64,000 bases of DNA from Streptomyces cyanogenus (GCF_017526105.1 NZ_CP071839.1:7664001-7728000), one strand, 5' to 3'. Positions 1 to 8,716 are shown, counted from the first letter of the stretch. Numbers and translations are program-made. Notes: generated by a model from the sequence alone, not told the origin.

Positions 1-390
1 CTCACCGGGCTGCGCCACCCGGAGGTCCTCGCCGCCGCCCTCGCCGTGCTCGCCGTCGCTGTCCTCGGCAAGTTCTCCGGCGCCTTCCTCGGCGCCCGGT
101 TCAGCCGCCTCAACCGCTGGGAGGCGCTCGCCCTCGGGGCCGGCATGAACTGCCGTGGCGTGGTCGAGGTCGTCGTGGCGATGACCGGCCTGCGCCTCGG
201 CGTCCTGGACACCGACGCGTACACCATCGTCGTCCTCGTCGCCATCGTGACCTCGCTGATGACGCCGCCCGTCCTCCGGCTCGCGATGGCCCGCGCCGAG
301 GAACTCGCCGACGCCGGGCTCACCTTGGAGGAGGCGGCCCCGCGCGCCCCCGGACGGACCGGCGCACCCGACAATGAGGTGATCCCATGA
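1..390 (+). CDS. Cation:proton antiporter, C-terminal end (partial)
   Basis: Only the last 129 residues lie in the window; the reading frame is open from base 1. Two or three hydrophobic segments are visible, and the stretch around ALGAGMNCRGVVEVVVA matches the conserved late transmembrane region of CPA2-type Na+/H+ (KefB-like) exchangers, with further hydrophobic helices ending at TSLMTPPVLRLA. A short polar tail follows. The stop overlaps the start of the next gene by ATGA, so the two are probably translated together. The family moves H+ against monovalent cations across the cytoplasmic membrane; which ion cannot be told from this piece. Confidence 0.75.
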   Translation, partial: LTGLRHPEVLAAALAVLAVAVLGKFSGAFLGARFSRLNRWEALALGAGMNCRGVVEVVVAMTGLRLGVLDTDAYTIVVLVAIVTSLMTPPVLRLAMARAEELADAGLTLEEAAPRAPGRTGAPDNEVIP

Positions 391-830
391 GCACCCTGCT
401 CCTGCTGAACGGCCCCAACCTCGGCATCCTCGGCCGCCGCGAGCCGGAGATCTACGGCACCGACACCCTCGCCGACATCGAGAAGGCCGTCGCCACCGAA
501 GTGAGCGGCGCCAGCTGGGAGGTGCTCTCCCTCCAGCACGACTCCGAGGGCGACCTGGTGCGCGACATCAACCGGCACCACTCCGGCACCGTCGGCGCCA
601 TCGTCAACCCCGGGGCGCTGATGATCGCCGGCTGGAGCCTGCGCGACGCCCTCGCCGCCTACCCGCAGCCCTGGATCGAGGTGCACCTGAGCAACGTGTG
701 GGCCCGGGAGCAGTTCCGGCACGAGTCCGTGATCGCCCCGCTGGCGTCCGGCGTCGTCGTGGGCCTCGGCTCCCTGGGCTACCGGCTGGCCGCGCAGGCC
801 CTGCTGGAACTGGCCGGGGCGAACCGCTGA
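387..830 (+). CDS. aroQ: Type II 3-dehydroquinate dehydratase, variant
   Basis: A 147-residue protein of normal length for the flavodoxin-fold type II enzyme, which removes water from 3-dehydroquinate in the shikimate pathway. Visible family motifs are GPNLGILG near the N-terminus, RREPEIYG with the lid arginine and catalytic tyrosine, the asparagine of NPGA, EVHLSN with the catalytic glutamate and histidine, and REQFRHES with a substrate-binding arginine. The usual NPxAYxHTS segment is replaced by NPGALMIAG, so the histidine normally found there is missing. It may therefore be a paralogue working in quinate catabolism or on a modified substrate. It starts in an ATGA overlap with the antiporter gene. 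Confidence 0.85.
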   Translation: MSTLLLLNGPNLGILGRREPEIYGTDTLADIEKAVATEVSGASWEVLSLQHDSEGDLVRDINRHHSGTVGAIVNPGALMIAGWSLRDALAAYPQPWIEVHLSNVWAREQFRHESVIAPLASGVVVGLGSLGYRLAAQALLELAGANR

Positions 831-899
831 CCACCGGCGGGCCGGCCCGCGCCGCGCCCGCACCTCACCGTACCCGTGTCGCGAAAGGACACCCCGCTC

Positions 900-1592
900 A
901 TGAAGCTCGCCCTGCACGAGGCCGGCGACGGCGACCGGACGGTACTGCTCGTCCACGGCGTGATGTCGTCCGCGGACACCTGGCGCCGGGTGGCGCCGGC
1001 CCTCGTCGAGCGCGGATACCGCGTGCTCATGCCCGACCTGCGCGGCCACGGGGACAGCCCGCACGCCGACGAGTACACGCCCGAACTGCTCGCGGCCGAC
1101 CTCGTGGAGACCGTCCCGGCAGGCGTCGACCTGGCCCTCGCCCACTCCTTCGGCGCGCCCGTGCTCGCCCTCGCGGTGGCCGGCCTGCGCCCGGCCCGGG
1201 TCGTCTACAGCGACCCCGCGTGGAAGCTCGGCGCCAAGTCGGTCGACGAGGTGAGGGAGTTCGCGCAGGCCACCAAGTCCGCCACCGCCGACAGCATCCG
1301 GCAGCTGTGCCCCCGCTGGCTGCCCGAGGACATCGAGGCCGAGCTGGCCGGGTACGCCCGCTGGGACGTCCGGGCCATCGAGTGGCTGCGGAGCGACCGG
1401 GACCTGATCCCCGCGCGCGCCGAGGTGCCCTCGCTCGTCCAGGGCGCCGGCGACCACCACCTCGTACCGGACGAGCTGGCCGAACGGCTCCGCGGGCGAG
1501 GCTTCGAGGTGGTGTACGTGCCGGACACCGGCCACTGCATCCACCGCGACGATCTCGACGGCTTCCTGAAGTCGCTGGACGGCTGGCTCTGA
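900..1592 (+). CDS. Alpha/beta hydrolase
   Basis: A 230-residue alpha/beta-hydrolase-fold protein. The oxyanion strand reads VLLVHGVMSS, followed by PDLRGHGDS, a nucleophile elbow AHSFGAP (alanine replaces the first glycine of GxSxG) and a late DTGHCIHRDD that supplies the histidine. The ATG at 900 was chosen because AAAGGA lies 10 nt upstream; a GTG at 876 is in frame but has no ribosome site. It follows the aroQ gene by 69 nt on the same strand and may be co-transcribed. Ester, lactone or thioester substrates are all possible; the sequence does not decide. Confidence 0.8.
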   Translation: MKLALHEAGDGDRTVLLVHGVMSSADTWRRVAPALVERGYRVLMPDLRGHGDSPHADEYTPELLAADLVETVPAGVDLALAHSFGAPVLALAVAGLRPARVVYSDPAWKLGAKSVDEVREFAQATKSATADSIRQLCPRWLPEDIEAELAGYARWDVRAIEWLRSDRDLIPARAEVPSLVQGAGDHHLVPDELAERLRGRGFEVVYVPDTGHCIHRDDLDGFLKSLDGWL

Positions 1593-1644
1593 CCGCGCGG
1601 GCGGGGCGCCCGGCCGGCGTCCCGCCCCGTGTTACGTTGATCCA

Positions 1645-2223
1645 ATGGACGCAGGTCACCTCACGCGGGTGGACACGGGCAGTTCCCCGGTCACGGGCCC
1701 CACGCCCCCCGTGCTGCACGGCTCCTTCGCGATCGAGCTGGACTTCACGGTGCCGCGGGCCGAGGTGTTCCGCGGCTTCGCCGACCCGTCCCTGCGGCGC
1801 CGCTGGTTCCGGCTGCCCGGCGGTTCCGCCACCGCCCGGCACGAGCTGGACTTCCGGGTCGGCGGCGGAGAGAGCGCCGGCAACGTCTTCGTCTCCGGCG
1901 ACACCGAGGAGCACCTCGCCTACCGCTCCCGGTTCCTGGACATCGTGCCCGACACCCGGATCGTCCACGTCTACGAGGCCGAGGTCGACGGCAGCCGCCG
2001 CTGGATCTCCCTCGTCACCGTCGAACTCGCCGACCGGCCCGCCGGCTCGGGCCTGACCTGGACCGAGCAGTACACCTGGCTCATGCCCACCGGAGACGGC
2101 AGCCAGGACACCGCCCACCTGCGCGGCGGCACCCGCCTCCTTCTCAACGGCCTTTCCACGGTGGTGAATCCGGACCGCCACCACCGCCTGTTCCACACCG
2201 GGACACCGGCGGGCCACGGCTGA
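1645..2223 (+). CDS. SRPBCC / AHSA1-like protein
   Basis: A 192-residue protein of the START-like SRPBCC superfamily, closest in pattern to the Aha1 C-terminal-like (AHSA1) branch. The signature is an opening strand FAIELDFTVPRAEVF, then FADPSLRRRWF, a central beta region with FRVGGGE and a late TEQYTW strand. These proteins bind hydrophobic ligands in a deep cavity; in streptomycetes they often sit beside ArsR regulators, but none is seen here. The last 35 residues look disordered. It lies 52 nt after the hydrolase gene on the same strand. Confidence 0.75.
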   Translation: MDAGHLTRVDTGSSPVTGPTPPVLHGSFAIELDFTVPRAEVFRGFADPSLRRRWFRLPGGSATARHELDFRVGGGESAGNVFVSGDTEEHLAYRSRFLDIVPDTRIVHVYEAEVDGSRRWISLVTVELADRPAGSGLTWTEQYTWLMPTGDGSQDTAHLRGGTRLLLNGLSTVVNPDRHHRLFHTGTPAGHG

Positions 2224-2334
2224 CCTGCGGCGCCGCCCGAGCAGCGGGGGCGATTACCTGTCAGGTCATCGATCTTCGCGCGCCCGCATGCCACGATCAT
2301 TGGCGTACGGAGGCCGACCGACCGGAAGGACATC

Positions 2335-2682
2335 ATGCCCGCCTACGCCATAGCGCACCTGCAGGAGGCCGCCCCGCACCCGGAGATCGCCGAGTACATC
2401 GAGCGCATCACCGCCACCTTCGAGCCGTACGGCGGCCGCTTCCTCGTGCACGCCGCACAGCACGAGGTCAAGGAGGGCAGCTGGCCCGGGCACGTCGTGG
2501 TGATCTCCTTCCCCGGTATCACCGAGGCCCGGGCCTGGTGGGACTCACCCGCGTACCAGGAGATCGCACCACTGCGCTCCCGGCACATCGCCGGCGACAT
2601 CGTCCTGGTCCCGGGCGTCCCCGAGGACTACGATCCCGCCGGAACCGCGAAGGCGATGCGGGAGAGCCTGCCTGCCGAGTAG
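2335..2682 (+). CDS. DUF1330 domain protein
   Basis: A 115-residue dimeric alpha/beta-barrel (ferredoxin-like) protein of the DUF1330 family. Diagnostic features are the opening YAIAHLQEA strand, YIERITATFEPYGGRFLVH, and the paired segment VVVISFPGITEARAWWDSP with a following YQEIAPLRS. No catalytic residues are established for the family, and its role is unknown. The start has GGAAGGA upstream (GACCGGAAGGACATC). The gene stands alone and converges with the minus-strand gene ending at 2825. Confidence 0.85.
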   Translation: MPAYAIAHLQEAAPHPEIAEYIERITATFEPYGGRFLVHAAQHEVKEGSWPGHVVVISFPGITEARAWWDSPAYQEIAPLRSRHIAGDIVLVPGVPEDYDPAGTAKAMRESLPAE

Positions 2683-2824
2683 CGCCGGGGCGGTCCGCCC
2701 GGCGGACGTCACGAGATCGAGGCGCGTCGCGACCACCAGGGCGTCGGCCGCGGACCACCACGGGTTCGGCCGCGTGCGGCCCCGCCCGGTGGCGTGGCCG
2801 GCTCGCGCCGCCCGGGGCCGGGGT

Positions 2825-3631
2825 CTATCGGTCGTCGGAGAACCCGTCGGGGTCGCGTGCGACGCGGACGACCAGTCGGCTGGAGGTGTGCCGGCGGAAG
2901 GCACCACCCAGGTGGAAACCCTGCCGTTGCACCCTGGCCGCCAACTCCGGTGTGAATCCGAAGTCCTTGTTCGACTCCAGTACCGTCGAGGCCCGCGCCA
3001 GCGTGCCGTCCACCAGCGTTTTCACCATGTCGTGCAGCACCGGCTCGGTGGCCAGCAGGGGATGCGCCAACGGGTCGGCCCCCTCGGCGCGCTGCAACGG
3101 ACCGGGGCTCTGCCAGCGGTACACGGCGCGGGCGTCCCTCTGCCAGGACACGGCGCCCTCGGCTGCTGCCTGGCCGACGGGCACCCCTGACTCCGTCACC
3201 AGGGGCAGCCCCAAGGCCACCCGCAACTCGTGGTCACTGACCGTGTCCGCGGCCTCGATCTCGACGAATCCGGCCCCGGCCGACCGCAGCAGGACCCCCA
3301 GCTCCTCCACGCGGGAGCGCAGCAGGTAACCGTGCACATCGGGCAGCGGGTAGTAGCTGTCGTGATGATGGGGATGGGCGGCGTAGACCGTGCCGCTCAC
3401 CGGGCCGCCGTCCGGGAACGTGAAGATCCGGGCCGCCTGCACCGTCACGGTGGTGATACCGAGCGATCGTCGGCGGTGCCACTGCCAGCCGGCGATGCTC
3501 CACCCGACGACCGGCACCGCCGCCGAGACGGCGAGAACCGCCCAGTCCGCCCCGGTCAAGTCCTTCAGCGAACTGCCCGCGTCGACCGCCAGAAGCTTGC
3601 GACGCTCGTACGGAACCTCTTCCAGGTTCAA
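2825..3631 (-). CDS. Hypothetical protein with one membrane anchor
   Basis: Not recognised. 268 residues if translation starts at the TTG at 3631, which I chose because GGGAGG sits 6 nt upstream and codon bias begins there; longer in-frame starts lack a ribosome site. A single hydrophobic stretch (about residues 20-42, from DWAVLAVSAA to GWSIAGW) is followed by an RRR cluster, suggesting an N-terminal anchor with a soluble domain of about 220 residues in the cytoplasm. The soluble part is mixed alpha/beta with no motif I can name. It is divergent from the HIRAN-like gene and convergent with the DUF1330 gene. Confidence 0.65.
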   Translation of the reverse strand: MNLEEVPYERRKLLAVDAGSSLKDLTGADWAVLAVSAAVPVVGWSIAGWQWHRRRSLGITTVTVQAARIFTFPDGGPVSGTVYAAHPHHHDSYYPLPDVHGYLLRSRVEELGVLLRSAGAGFVEIEAADTVSDHELRVALGLPLVTESGVPVGQAAAEGAVSWQRDARAVYRWQSPGPLQRAEGADPLAHPLLATEPVLHDMVKTLVDGTLARASTVLESNKDFGFTPELAARVQRQGFHLGGAFRRHTSSRLVVRVARDPDGFSDDR

Positions 3632-4022
3632 CGGACCTCCCCCCTCGGGAGGGGCCCCGCACCCCGGTACGACACCCCGCCCCTGCGCCCCACCCCTGTC
3701 CGGCGACGCTAACCGGACAGCCGACCGATTGTCAGGAGCGCACGACGGGGCGCGTTTTCCGCCCCAGGGCGCACACTGCCGTGCCGCGAGCCGGGTCGGG
3801 ATGACGTCGCCATCTTCGGCGCGACGGGAGGTACGGCCGACGACGGCTCCCTGACGGCCCGCCGCTGCCACGGCCCCCGCTGCCTCATGCGCATATGATC
3901 GCCGGAAGTCCTGCAGGTCGGAGCCCTATGACGGCCGTCGTCCAAGCCGGCGGGGACTTCCCCGGAGCCGATGGGAGACGGCTGGGGGAGTGCGTGATCG
4001 AGGCAGAGGGAGGGGCAGGGCG
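3632..4022. promoter_or_regulatory. Divergent intergenic region
   Basis: About 390 bases between the minus-strand membrane-anchored gene and the plus-strand HIRAN-like gene. It must hold both promoters. I see no convincing small gene; apparent reading frames have poor codon bias. Short runs such as GCATATGATCGCC near 3890 are the most AT-rich part and a plausible promoter core for the rightward gene, but no -35/-10 pair is clear. Confidence 0.4.
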
Positions 4023-5255
4023 GTGGGAATCCACACGCGTCGTCCTGAGGAGTACGTCAGGCCCGCCGGGCGGATACTGCTCGACGACCATTTCGAGCCG
4101 TCCGGGGAGTTCTACGCGTCGGGGGCGTACTACCACCAGCGGTCGCTGAGCGGATTCCACGCGGGACAGCGGGTCGAGGCCGAGCTGGTGCCCGAGCCCC
4201 ACAACCCGTGGGACGCGCGTGCGGTCGCCCTGGACGTGAACGGCGAGCGCGTCGCCTACCTGCCCGCTGCCTCGGCCAAGATGTGGCATGACGTCGTACG
4301 AGCGTGGAACGCCGCGGGTTTCGCGGTGTACACCGGCGCCGAGACGAACCGCTGGACGTCGGGCGGCGGCGACCGCTTCGGTCTGACCCTGCCGAAATGG
4401 GACTGGGACAGTCTGCTGGAGCTGGCGGAGGCCGCGGGACTGCGCACCGGCTGGGCGGCCGCCATGGCCGGCCTCACCGAGGAGCAGCGCCTGGGGCTGC
4501 AGGAGGACCGGGGTTACAGTCCGGACGAGTCCGCGGTGAAGGCGCTGTGGAACAGGCGCTCCGCGCACCCCCTGTTCAACTGGGGCGCGAAGAGGGACGG
4601 GGACCTGACCGAACGGATGCCGTTCTGGTACGGCTACTTCGTCCGCGAGCAGATGCGGGAGGAGCACGAGGAGCGGCGCGAGCGCCTGTGGTTCGCCCGG
4701 TCCGTCAGGTCGGATCTGCTCCACGCGTTCAAGGCGGAGATCCGCAGGAGACGGGAGCGGGACCGCGAGCAGTCGCTCGTGCAGCGCGCGGACCAGGACG
4801 AACGCGCACTGCGGCTGCAGCGCGAGGGCCGGCGCGTCGCGGAGATCGCCGCCGAGCTGGGGCTGACCCACAAGCAGGCCGAGAGCGCCCTGACCCGTGC
4901 GCGCGGAGCCGCGGGAGTCACCCCCCGGCGGGCGGAGGACCTCCAGGACGAGCGCCGCCGCCAAGCGGCCGAGGCGGTCGCTCTCAAGAGGTCCGGGATG
5001 ACGCGCGCCGGAATCGCGCGGGCCATGGGCCGCTCCGCCGACACCGTCGACGAACTGCTCAAGGACGGGCTCTTCCACGAGGCACCCGAGGACCATCCGG
5101 AGCGGCTGGCCCTCGCACGGCGCTGTGCCGAGCTGCGGGGCACGGGCCTGGCCAAGGAAGACGTCCTGCTCCGGCTGGGAGTCAGCCGCAAGCAGGCCCT
5201 GAGAGCGTTCCGGGACGCCTCCTTCCTCGAAGCCGATGTCAGACCTGCCCAGTAG
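4023..5255 (+). CDS. HIRAN-like domain protein with tandem helix-turn-helix repeats
   Basis: 410 residues. The N-terminal region (about residues 30-115) matches the HIRAN pattern: a strand before GFHAGQRVEAELVPEP, then HNPWDARAVALDVNGE and VAYLPAASA. HIRAN domains bind DNA ends or damaged DNA, usually fused to helicases or nucleases. Here the rest is helical, including a charged Arg/Glu-rich stretch (about 210-260) and three HTH-like units, GRRVAEIAAELGLTHKQAES, GMTRAGIARAMGRSADTVDE and GLAKEDVLLRLGVSRKQAL. There is no enzymatic domain. The GTG start at 4023 has GAGGGAGGGG 7 nt upstream. An acetyltransferase gene follows after 9 nt. A DNA-binding or repair-linked role is inference. Confidence 0.65.
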   Translation: MGIHTRRPEEYVRPAGRILLDDHFEPSGEFYASGAYYHQRSLSGFHAGQRVEAELVPEPHNPWDARAVALDVNGERVAYLPAASAKMWHDVVRAWNAAGFAVYTGAETNRWTSGGGDRFGLTLPKWDWDSLLELAEAAGLRTGWAAAMAGLTEEQRLGLQEDRGYSPDESAVKALWNRRSAHPLFNWGAKRDGDLTERMPFWYGYFVREQMREEHEERRERLWFARSVRSDLLHAFKAEIRRRRERDREQSLVQRADQDERALRLQREGRRVAEIAAELGLTHKQAESALTRARGAAGVTPRRAEDLQDERRRQAAEAVALKRSGMTRAGIARAMGRSADTVDELLKDGLFHEAPEDHPERLALARRCAELRGTGLAKEDVLLRLGVSRKQALRAFRDASFLEADVRPAQ

Positions 5256-5264
5256 CTTGGTGAC

Positions 5265-5765
5265 ATGACGTCCCTCAGCCTCGCACCGTGGTCCGATCAA
5301 GGGCTCGACCTCCTCCACCGGCAGAACACCGCCGAGTCGACCGAACACCTCGGGGGTCCGGAGACCGCCGAACAGCTCCGGCGCCGTCACGAGCGGTACC
5401 TCGCTGTCGCCGACGGCCGGATGTTCCTGATCCTGCTGGACGGACAGGCCGTCGGCTCGATCGGGTACTGGACGCGGGAGTGGGAGGGGGAGCGGGTCTA
5501 CGAGACGGGCTACGGCATCCTGCCCGAGCACCGAGGGCGGGGCTTCGCGGCCGCGGCACTCCGTCTGTGCGCCGAACAGGCCGCCCGGCAGGGCTCGCGC
5601 CGGTGGCTGCACGCCTTCCCCTCCGTGCGTCACGACGCGTCGAACGCGGTGTGCCGCAAGGCGGGCTTCGAGCTGGTGGGGGAGTGCGCGTTCGAGTACC
5701 CGCCGGGGAACCCCATCCGGTCCAACAACTGGCGACTCGGGCTCACTCGGCCGACCGCCGGTTGA
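5265..5765 (+). CDS. GNAT family N-acetyltransferase
   Basis: A 166-residue single-domain GNAT enzyme. The acetyl-CoA binding motif A is ILPEHRGRGFAAAALR (Q/RxxGxG/A form RGRGFA), preceded by the strand GSIGYWTREW and followed by the VCRKAGFELVGE motif B region typical of RimJ/RimL-like members. It begins 9 nt after the HIRAN-like gene, so the two are likely one transcript. The acceptor is unknown; small-molecule or protein N-terminal acetylation are both possible. Confidence 0.85.
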   Translation: MTSLSLAPWSDQGLDLLHRQNTAESTEHLGGPETAEQLRRRHERYLAVADGRMFLILLDGQAVGSIGYWTREWEGERVYETGYGILPEHRGRGFAAAALRLCAEQAARQGSRRWLHAFPSVRHDASNAVCRKAGFELVGECAFEYPPGNPIRSNNWRLGLTRPTAG

Positions 5766-6114
5766 GAGAAGAGGGCCCGCCGTTCGGGTGCCGCGCCCCG
5801 CGCCGCCGGTGCGCGGAGCCGGCCCCTGGCCACCCGCAGAAAACCGCTTGCCCGCTCGCGCCGGTCGTGGAACAGTGTCCCGCGTTCTGCGACGCGGCAG
5901 AACACTCACGGTAAGGAACGAAGCCCATGGTTGCGGCGCCCCCCAGCGGCCGCCGTCGGCACTGAGCGCCTGCTCCGCAAGCAGCCTCGGCCTGCCACGC
6001 CGTTCCCACGGCGGCCCCACGACACGGTGCCTGACGCACCGCCACTCTCCCGTGCCCCGGACTCCCCGAGTTCGCCGAGGGCTCCCCTGAGACTTCGTGA
6101 GGTCGACACCCACC
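5766..6114. other. Intergenic stretch with a possible 12-codon leader ORF
   Basis: About 350 bases between two acetyltransferase genes. Within it, AAGGA at 5913-5917 is followed by an ATG at 5927 and a 12-codon frame ending at 5965 (Met, then a short run ending Arg-Arg-Arg-His). The spacing is right for initiation, so this could be a leader peptide or the start of a decayed gene; nothing downstream in that frame resembles a family. No clear terminator was seen. Low confidence. Confidence 0.3.
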
Positions 6115-6879
6115 ATGGACATCCAGGTCCAGAGCTTTGCCGTAGCCAACCTCCGCCGCCGACCCGTGGTCGTCGAGACCGGCGGCTTCGTCGCGGGCCT
6201 CACCCCCGGCACCGACAACCCGTACCTCAACTACGCGACCCCCCTGCCCGGCGCCGAGCCCACCGAGCACGACGTCGCGGAGCTGATCGGGGTCTTCCGT
6301 GACCGCGGCCTGCTGCCCCGGCTGGAGTTCGCCCCGCAGGCCGCGCCCGGCGTGGCACCGGTACTGCGGGCGGCGGGCTTCGCCACCGAGGCGGTGCACG
6401 AATACCTCGTCTGCACTCCCCGGACGCTGGTGCCCCGGTCCGCCGGCTCCCCACGCGTGGAGAGCCCGGCCACCGATCGGGACTACGCCGAGCTGGACAC
6501 CGCGCTCGCCGAGGCGTTCGGCGGCGTCTTCGCCCCCTCCGCGGAGGGCGCGGCCCGACTGCGCCGCACCCAGGAGAACGGCGGAGCGGTGCGCTTCGTC
6601 CGTGCCCCACAGGGCGGGATCGCCGGCGGGGCGTCCTGCTCACCGCCGGCCGAGGGCACCGCAGAGCTGGCCGGTGTCGGCACCCGCCCCGCCCACCGCG
6701 GCCGTGGCGTCGCCGCCGCGGTGACCGCCGCCCTGACCGAGGCGATGTTCGCCCAGGGAGCCGGATCGGTCTGGCTGGAGTACTCGGGCGAAGGCTCCCG
6801 CCGTGTCTACGAGCGCACCGGCTACCGCCCGCAGGGCACCCGCCTCTACGTCTCCCTGCCTCCGGCGCAGCAACCCTGA
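6115..6879 (+). CDS. GNAT family N-acetyltransferase (two-domain form)
   Basis: 254 residues, longer than a simple GNAT. The C-terminal half carries the acetyl-CoA motif as VGTRPAHRGRGVAAAVTAAL (HRGRGVA) followed by WLEYSGEGSRRVYERTGYRP, the usual motif B with the SxxxYxxxGF/Y pattern. The N-terminal half (about 1-110) is a degenerate GNAT-like or substrate domain with MDIQVQSFAVANLRRRP at its start. The ATG at 6115 is preferred because GTGAGG lies 12 nt upstream; an earlier ATG at 6097 overlaps that site. Confidence 0.8.
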   Translation: MDIQVQSFAVANLRRRPVVVETGGFVAGLTPGTDNPYLNYATPLPGAEPTEHDVAELIGVFRDRGLLPRLEFAPQAAPGVAPVLRAAGFATEAVHEYLVCTPRTLVPRSAGSPRVESPATDRDYAELDTALAEAFGGVFAPSAEGAARLRRTQENGGAVRFVRAPQGGIAGGASCSPPAEGTAELAGVGTRPAHRGRGVAAAVTAALTEAMFAQGAGSVWLEYSGEGSRRVYERTGYRPQGTRLYVSLPPAQQP

Positions 6880-7161
6880 CGACACCGGGCTCCGGCATGG
6901 ACGGAAACCACGGAGCGGCGCTGCCGGAGCACGACTCGCTCCTGATCGCCTCCCGCCCCACCACCGCCCGCAAGGTCCGCGATCGGCTGCGGACCTTGCG
7001 GCCCGGCTGCTCGGCAACGTCGGTGGGGGTTCGGTGGCGTGCCGGGCCCGCGCCGCATGCGCACCCCCTGGACCGGCGTCGGTGCGCCCCGCCCGTCTGC
7101 TCCCGGTGCGCCCGGATTGCGCCCTTCCCGCAGTCCCGGGGCGGGCCGCACGCTCGACGGC

Positions 7162-7650
7162 ATGGGGGACACCGACCACATCATCCCGTTACCCGGACCC
7201 GGCCCGGACGGTTCCCGGCAGCCGCCCGCCGGCACGCTCGCGCCCTGGGAGACCGCCGACCGCGCCCAGGCCGCCCTCGACGGCGCCACCGGCCCCGAGC
7301 CGCCCCGGCCGCCGGTCTGCCCGCACTGCGGCCTCACCGGCGACCGCCGCCCCACGTACACCGGACAGCACGTCCTCCTCGAACCCCGCCTCACCGTTCC
7401 CGCCCACCTCGTGCCCGGCGGTCACCGCTGGCACCTCGACGGCAATGGCACCGCCTGGAACGGCGGCCTGGACGAACCCCTGCCCGGGGCGACGTGCCGG
7501 ATCCCGCACCAACTGGCCTGCCCGGGCCTCACGCTGGACGAGATCCAGCCGTGGCGGTGGCTGACGGCGGTCAGGGAGTACAACGCGCTGGCGGCGCGGC
7601 ACAGGGCCGACGGGGCCGACTCGCCCGGGACGTTGCCGGACGCCGGATGA
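7162..7650 (+). CDS. DUF6083 domain protein
   Basis: 162 residues. The central region has a CPHCG pair, a YTGQHVLLEPRLTVPAHLVP strand set, the phrase GHRWHLDGNGTAWN and a late CRIPHQLACPG, which together match the streptomycete DUF6083 family of unknown function. The paired cysteines (CPHC, then C...C near the end) suggest a metal-binding ribbon. The ATG at 7162 begins the conserved part; upstream in-frame codons are low-complexity. The first 35 residues are proline-rich. Confidence 0.65.
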   Translation: MGDTDHIIPLPGPGPDGSRQPPAGTLAPWETADRAQAALDGATGPEPPRPPVCPHCGLTGDRRPTYTGQHVLLEPRLTVPAHLVPGGHRWHLDGNGTAWNGGLDEPLPGATCRIPHQLACPGLTLDEIQPWRWLTAVREYNALAARHRADGADSPGTLPDAG

Positions 7651-8029
7651 CACGGCCGACCGGCCCCGCACGGGGCCGGCGTCAAGGGCGCCGCCGCGGT
7701 CGTACGGCGCCTGACCTACGGCGTCTCCGCCGACGAAGTGCTGTGCAGCTTTGGCCCCCGCTGGTCCGCCGCCCCGGGAGTGGCGGACCAGCGCCACTGA
7801 AGGCGCCTTCGCGGGGTAACCGGAACCTACGCGCCCGACACCCCCCGACGGAAGAGCCGCGAGTGTGGCCCAGGTCATACCGGCCGGGCCGGACTACGGA
7901 ACGGAATCCGCTGACCTGGGGAAACGACAGGCGTGCACCCATCGTGTCCGCCACATTTCCTCGGGTGACCGCCGATCCGTCCGGCCGCGCCCGGCGTGCG
8001 TCGCCCCCCGCCCGCAGCCGCCAAGGCTC
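7651..8029. other. Convergent intergenic region
   Basis: About 380 bases between the DUF6083 gene and the minus-strand PadR gene. It holds a strong hairpin (see 7759-7793) and otherwise no gene I can support; open frames on both strands have poor codon bias. Confidence 0.5.
7759..7793. terminator. Bidirectional terminator-like hairpin
   Basis: A perfect 12-bp stem: CGCTGGTCCGCC at 7759-7770 pairs with GGCGGACCAGCG at 7782-7793 around an 11-nt loop. No U tract follows, as is usual for streptomycete terminators. Its place between converging genes supports termination. Confidence 0.6.
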
Positions 8030-8605
8030 CTAGCCCTCGGCCCGCAGCACCGCCCCCCGCTGGTCCAGCCGGCGGAGTGCCATGTCCCCCCAGTGGAGGT
8101 TCTCCCGCTCGAAGGACATGCCGCGCAGCAGGGTGAGGTACGGGCCGATGCGCTCGGCCTCCGCGAAGTACGCCTCCTCCGAGCGCCCGTCCAGCAGGCG
8201 CTGCCGGATCCGCTCGTAACGGGCCAGCTTGGCGGTGGCCCATTCCATGCGCTCGGCGACCGCCGCCCGCACCGCCGCCATGTCGCCGGCGTCCGCGCAC
8301 TGCACCTTGACCAGCAGTTCGTCCCGGATCACGGCGGGCCTGCCCGGAGGCTCGGCCGTGTAGGCGCGTACGGCCTCCCGGCCGGCGTCCGTCAGGGAGA
8401 ACAGCCGTTTGTTGGGGCGGCGTTCCTGCTCCACGACGCGGGCGGCGACCAGTCCCTCGGCCTCCATGCGCTCCAGCTCCCGGTAGAGCTGCTGGGGTGT
8501 CGACATCCAGAAGTTGGCGACCGTCGCGTCGAACGCCTTCGCGAGGTCGTACCCGGACGCCTCGCCCTCCAGCAGCGCGGCCATCACCGCGTTCCGCAAA
8601 GCCAT
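8030..8605 (-). CDS. PadR family transcriptional regulator
   Basis: 191 residues with the two-part PadR layout. The N-terminal winged helix (about 1-80) starts ALRNAVMAALLEGEASGYDL and includes TPQQLYRELERMEAEGLV (recognition helix) and the wing RRPNKRLFSLTDAGRE. The C-terminal half (about 95-185) is the helical Vir_act_alpha_C dimerisation domain. It is divergent from the NTF2-like gene at 8750 and the intergenic DNA carries an inverted repeat of PadR style, so it probably represses that gene and itself in response to a small molecule. Confidence 0.9.
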   Translation of the reverse strand: MALRNAVMAALLEGEASGYDLAKAFDATVANFWMSTPQQLYRELERMEAEGLVAARVVEQERRPNKRLFSLTDAGREAVRAYTAEPPGRPAVIRDELLVKVQCADAGDMAAVRAAVAERMEWATAKLARYERIRQRLLDGRSEEAYFAEAERIGPYLTLLRGMSFERENLHWGDMALRRLDQRGAVLRAEG

Positions 8606-8716
8606 GGCGTCACGCTAACAGCACTGCGACTACTCAACGAAGTGACCGTGAGTCCCTCCTTCTCCTGAGGTCGCCCCATGGACAGGGCAAGGGCGGCCCT
8701 CTAGTCTCCACCCCAC

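Noticed and set aside
5927..5965. Twelve-codon leader peptide as a real gene
   Set aside because: Good ribosome spacing but no homology, no attenuator structure and no link to the next gene; kept only as a remark on the region.
3885..6230. 781-codon minus-strand frame across the HIRAN and GNAT genes
   Set aside because: It covers three well-supported plus-strand genes and has no ribosome site or family pattern.
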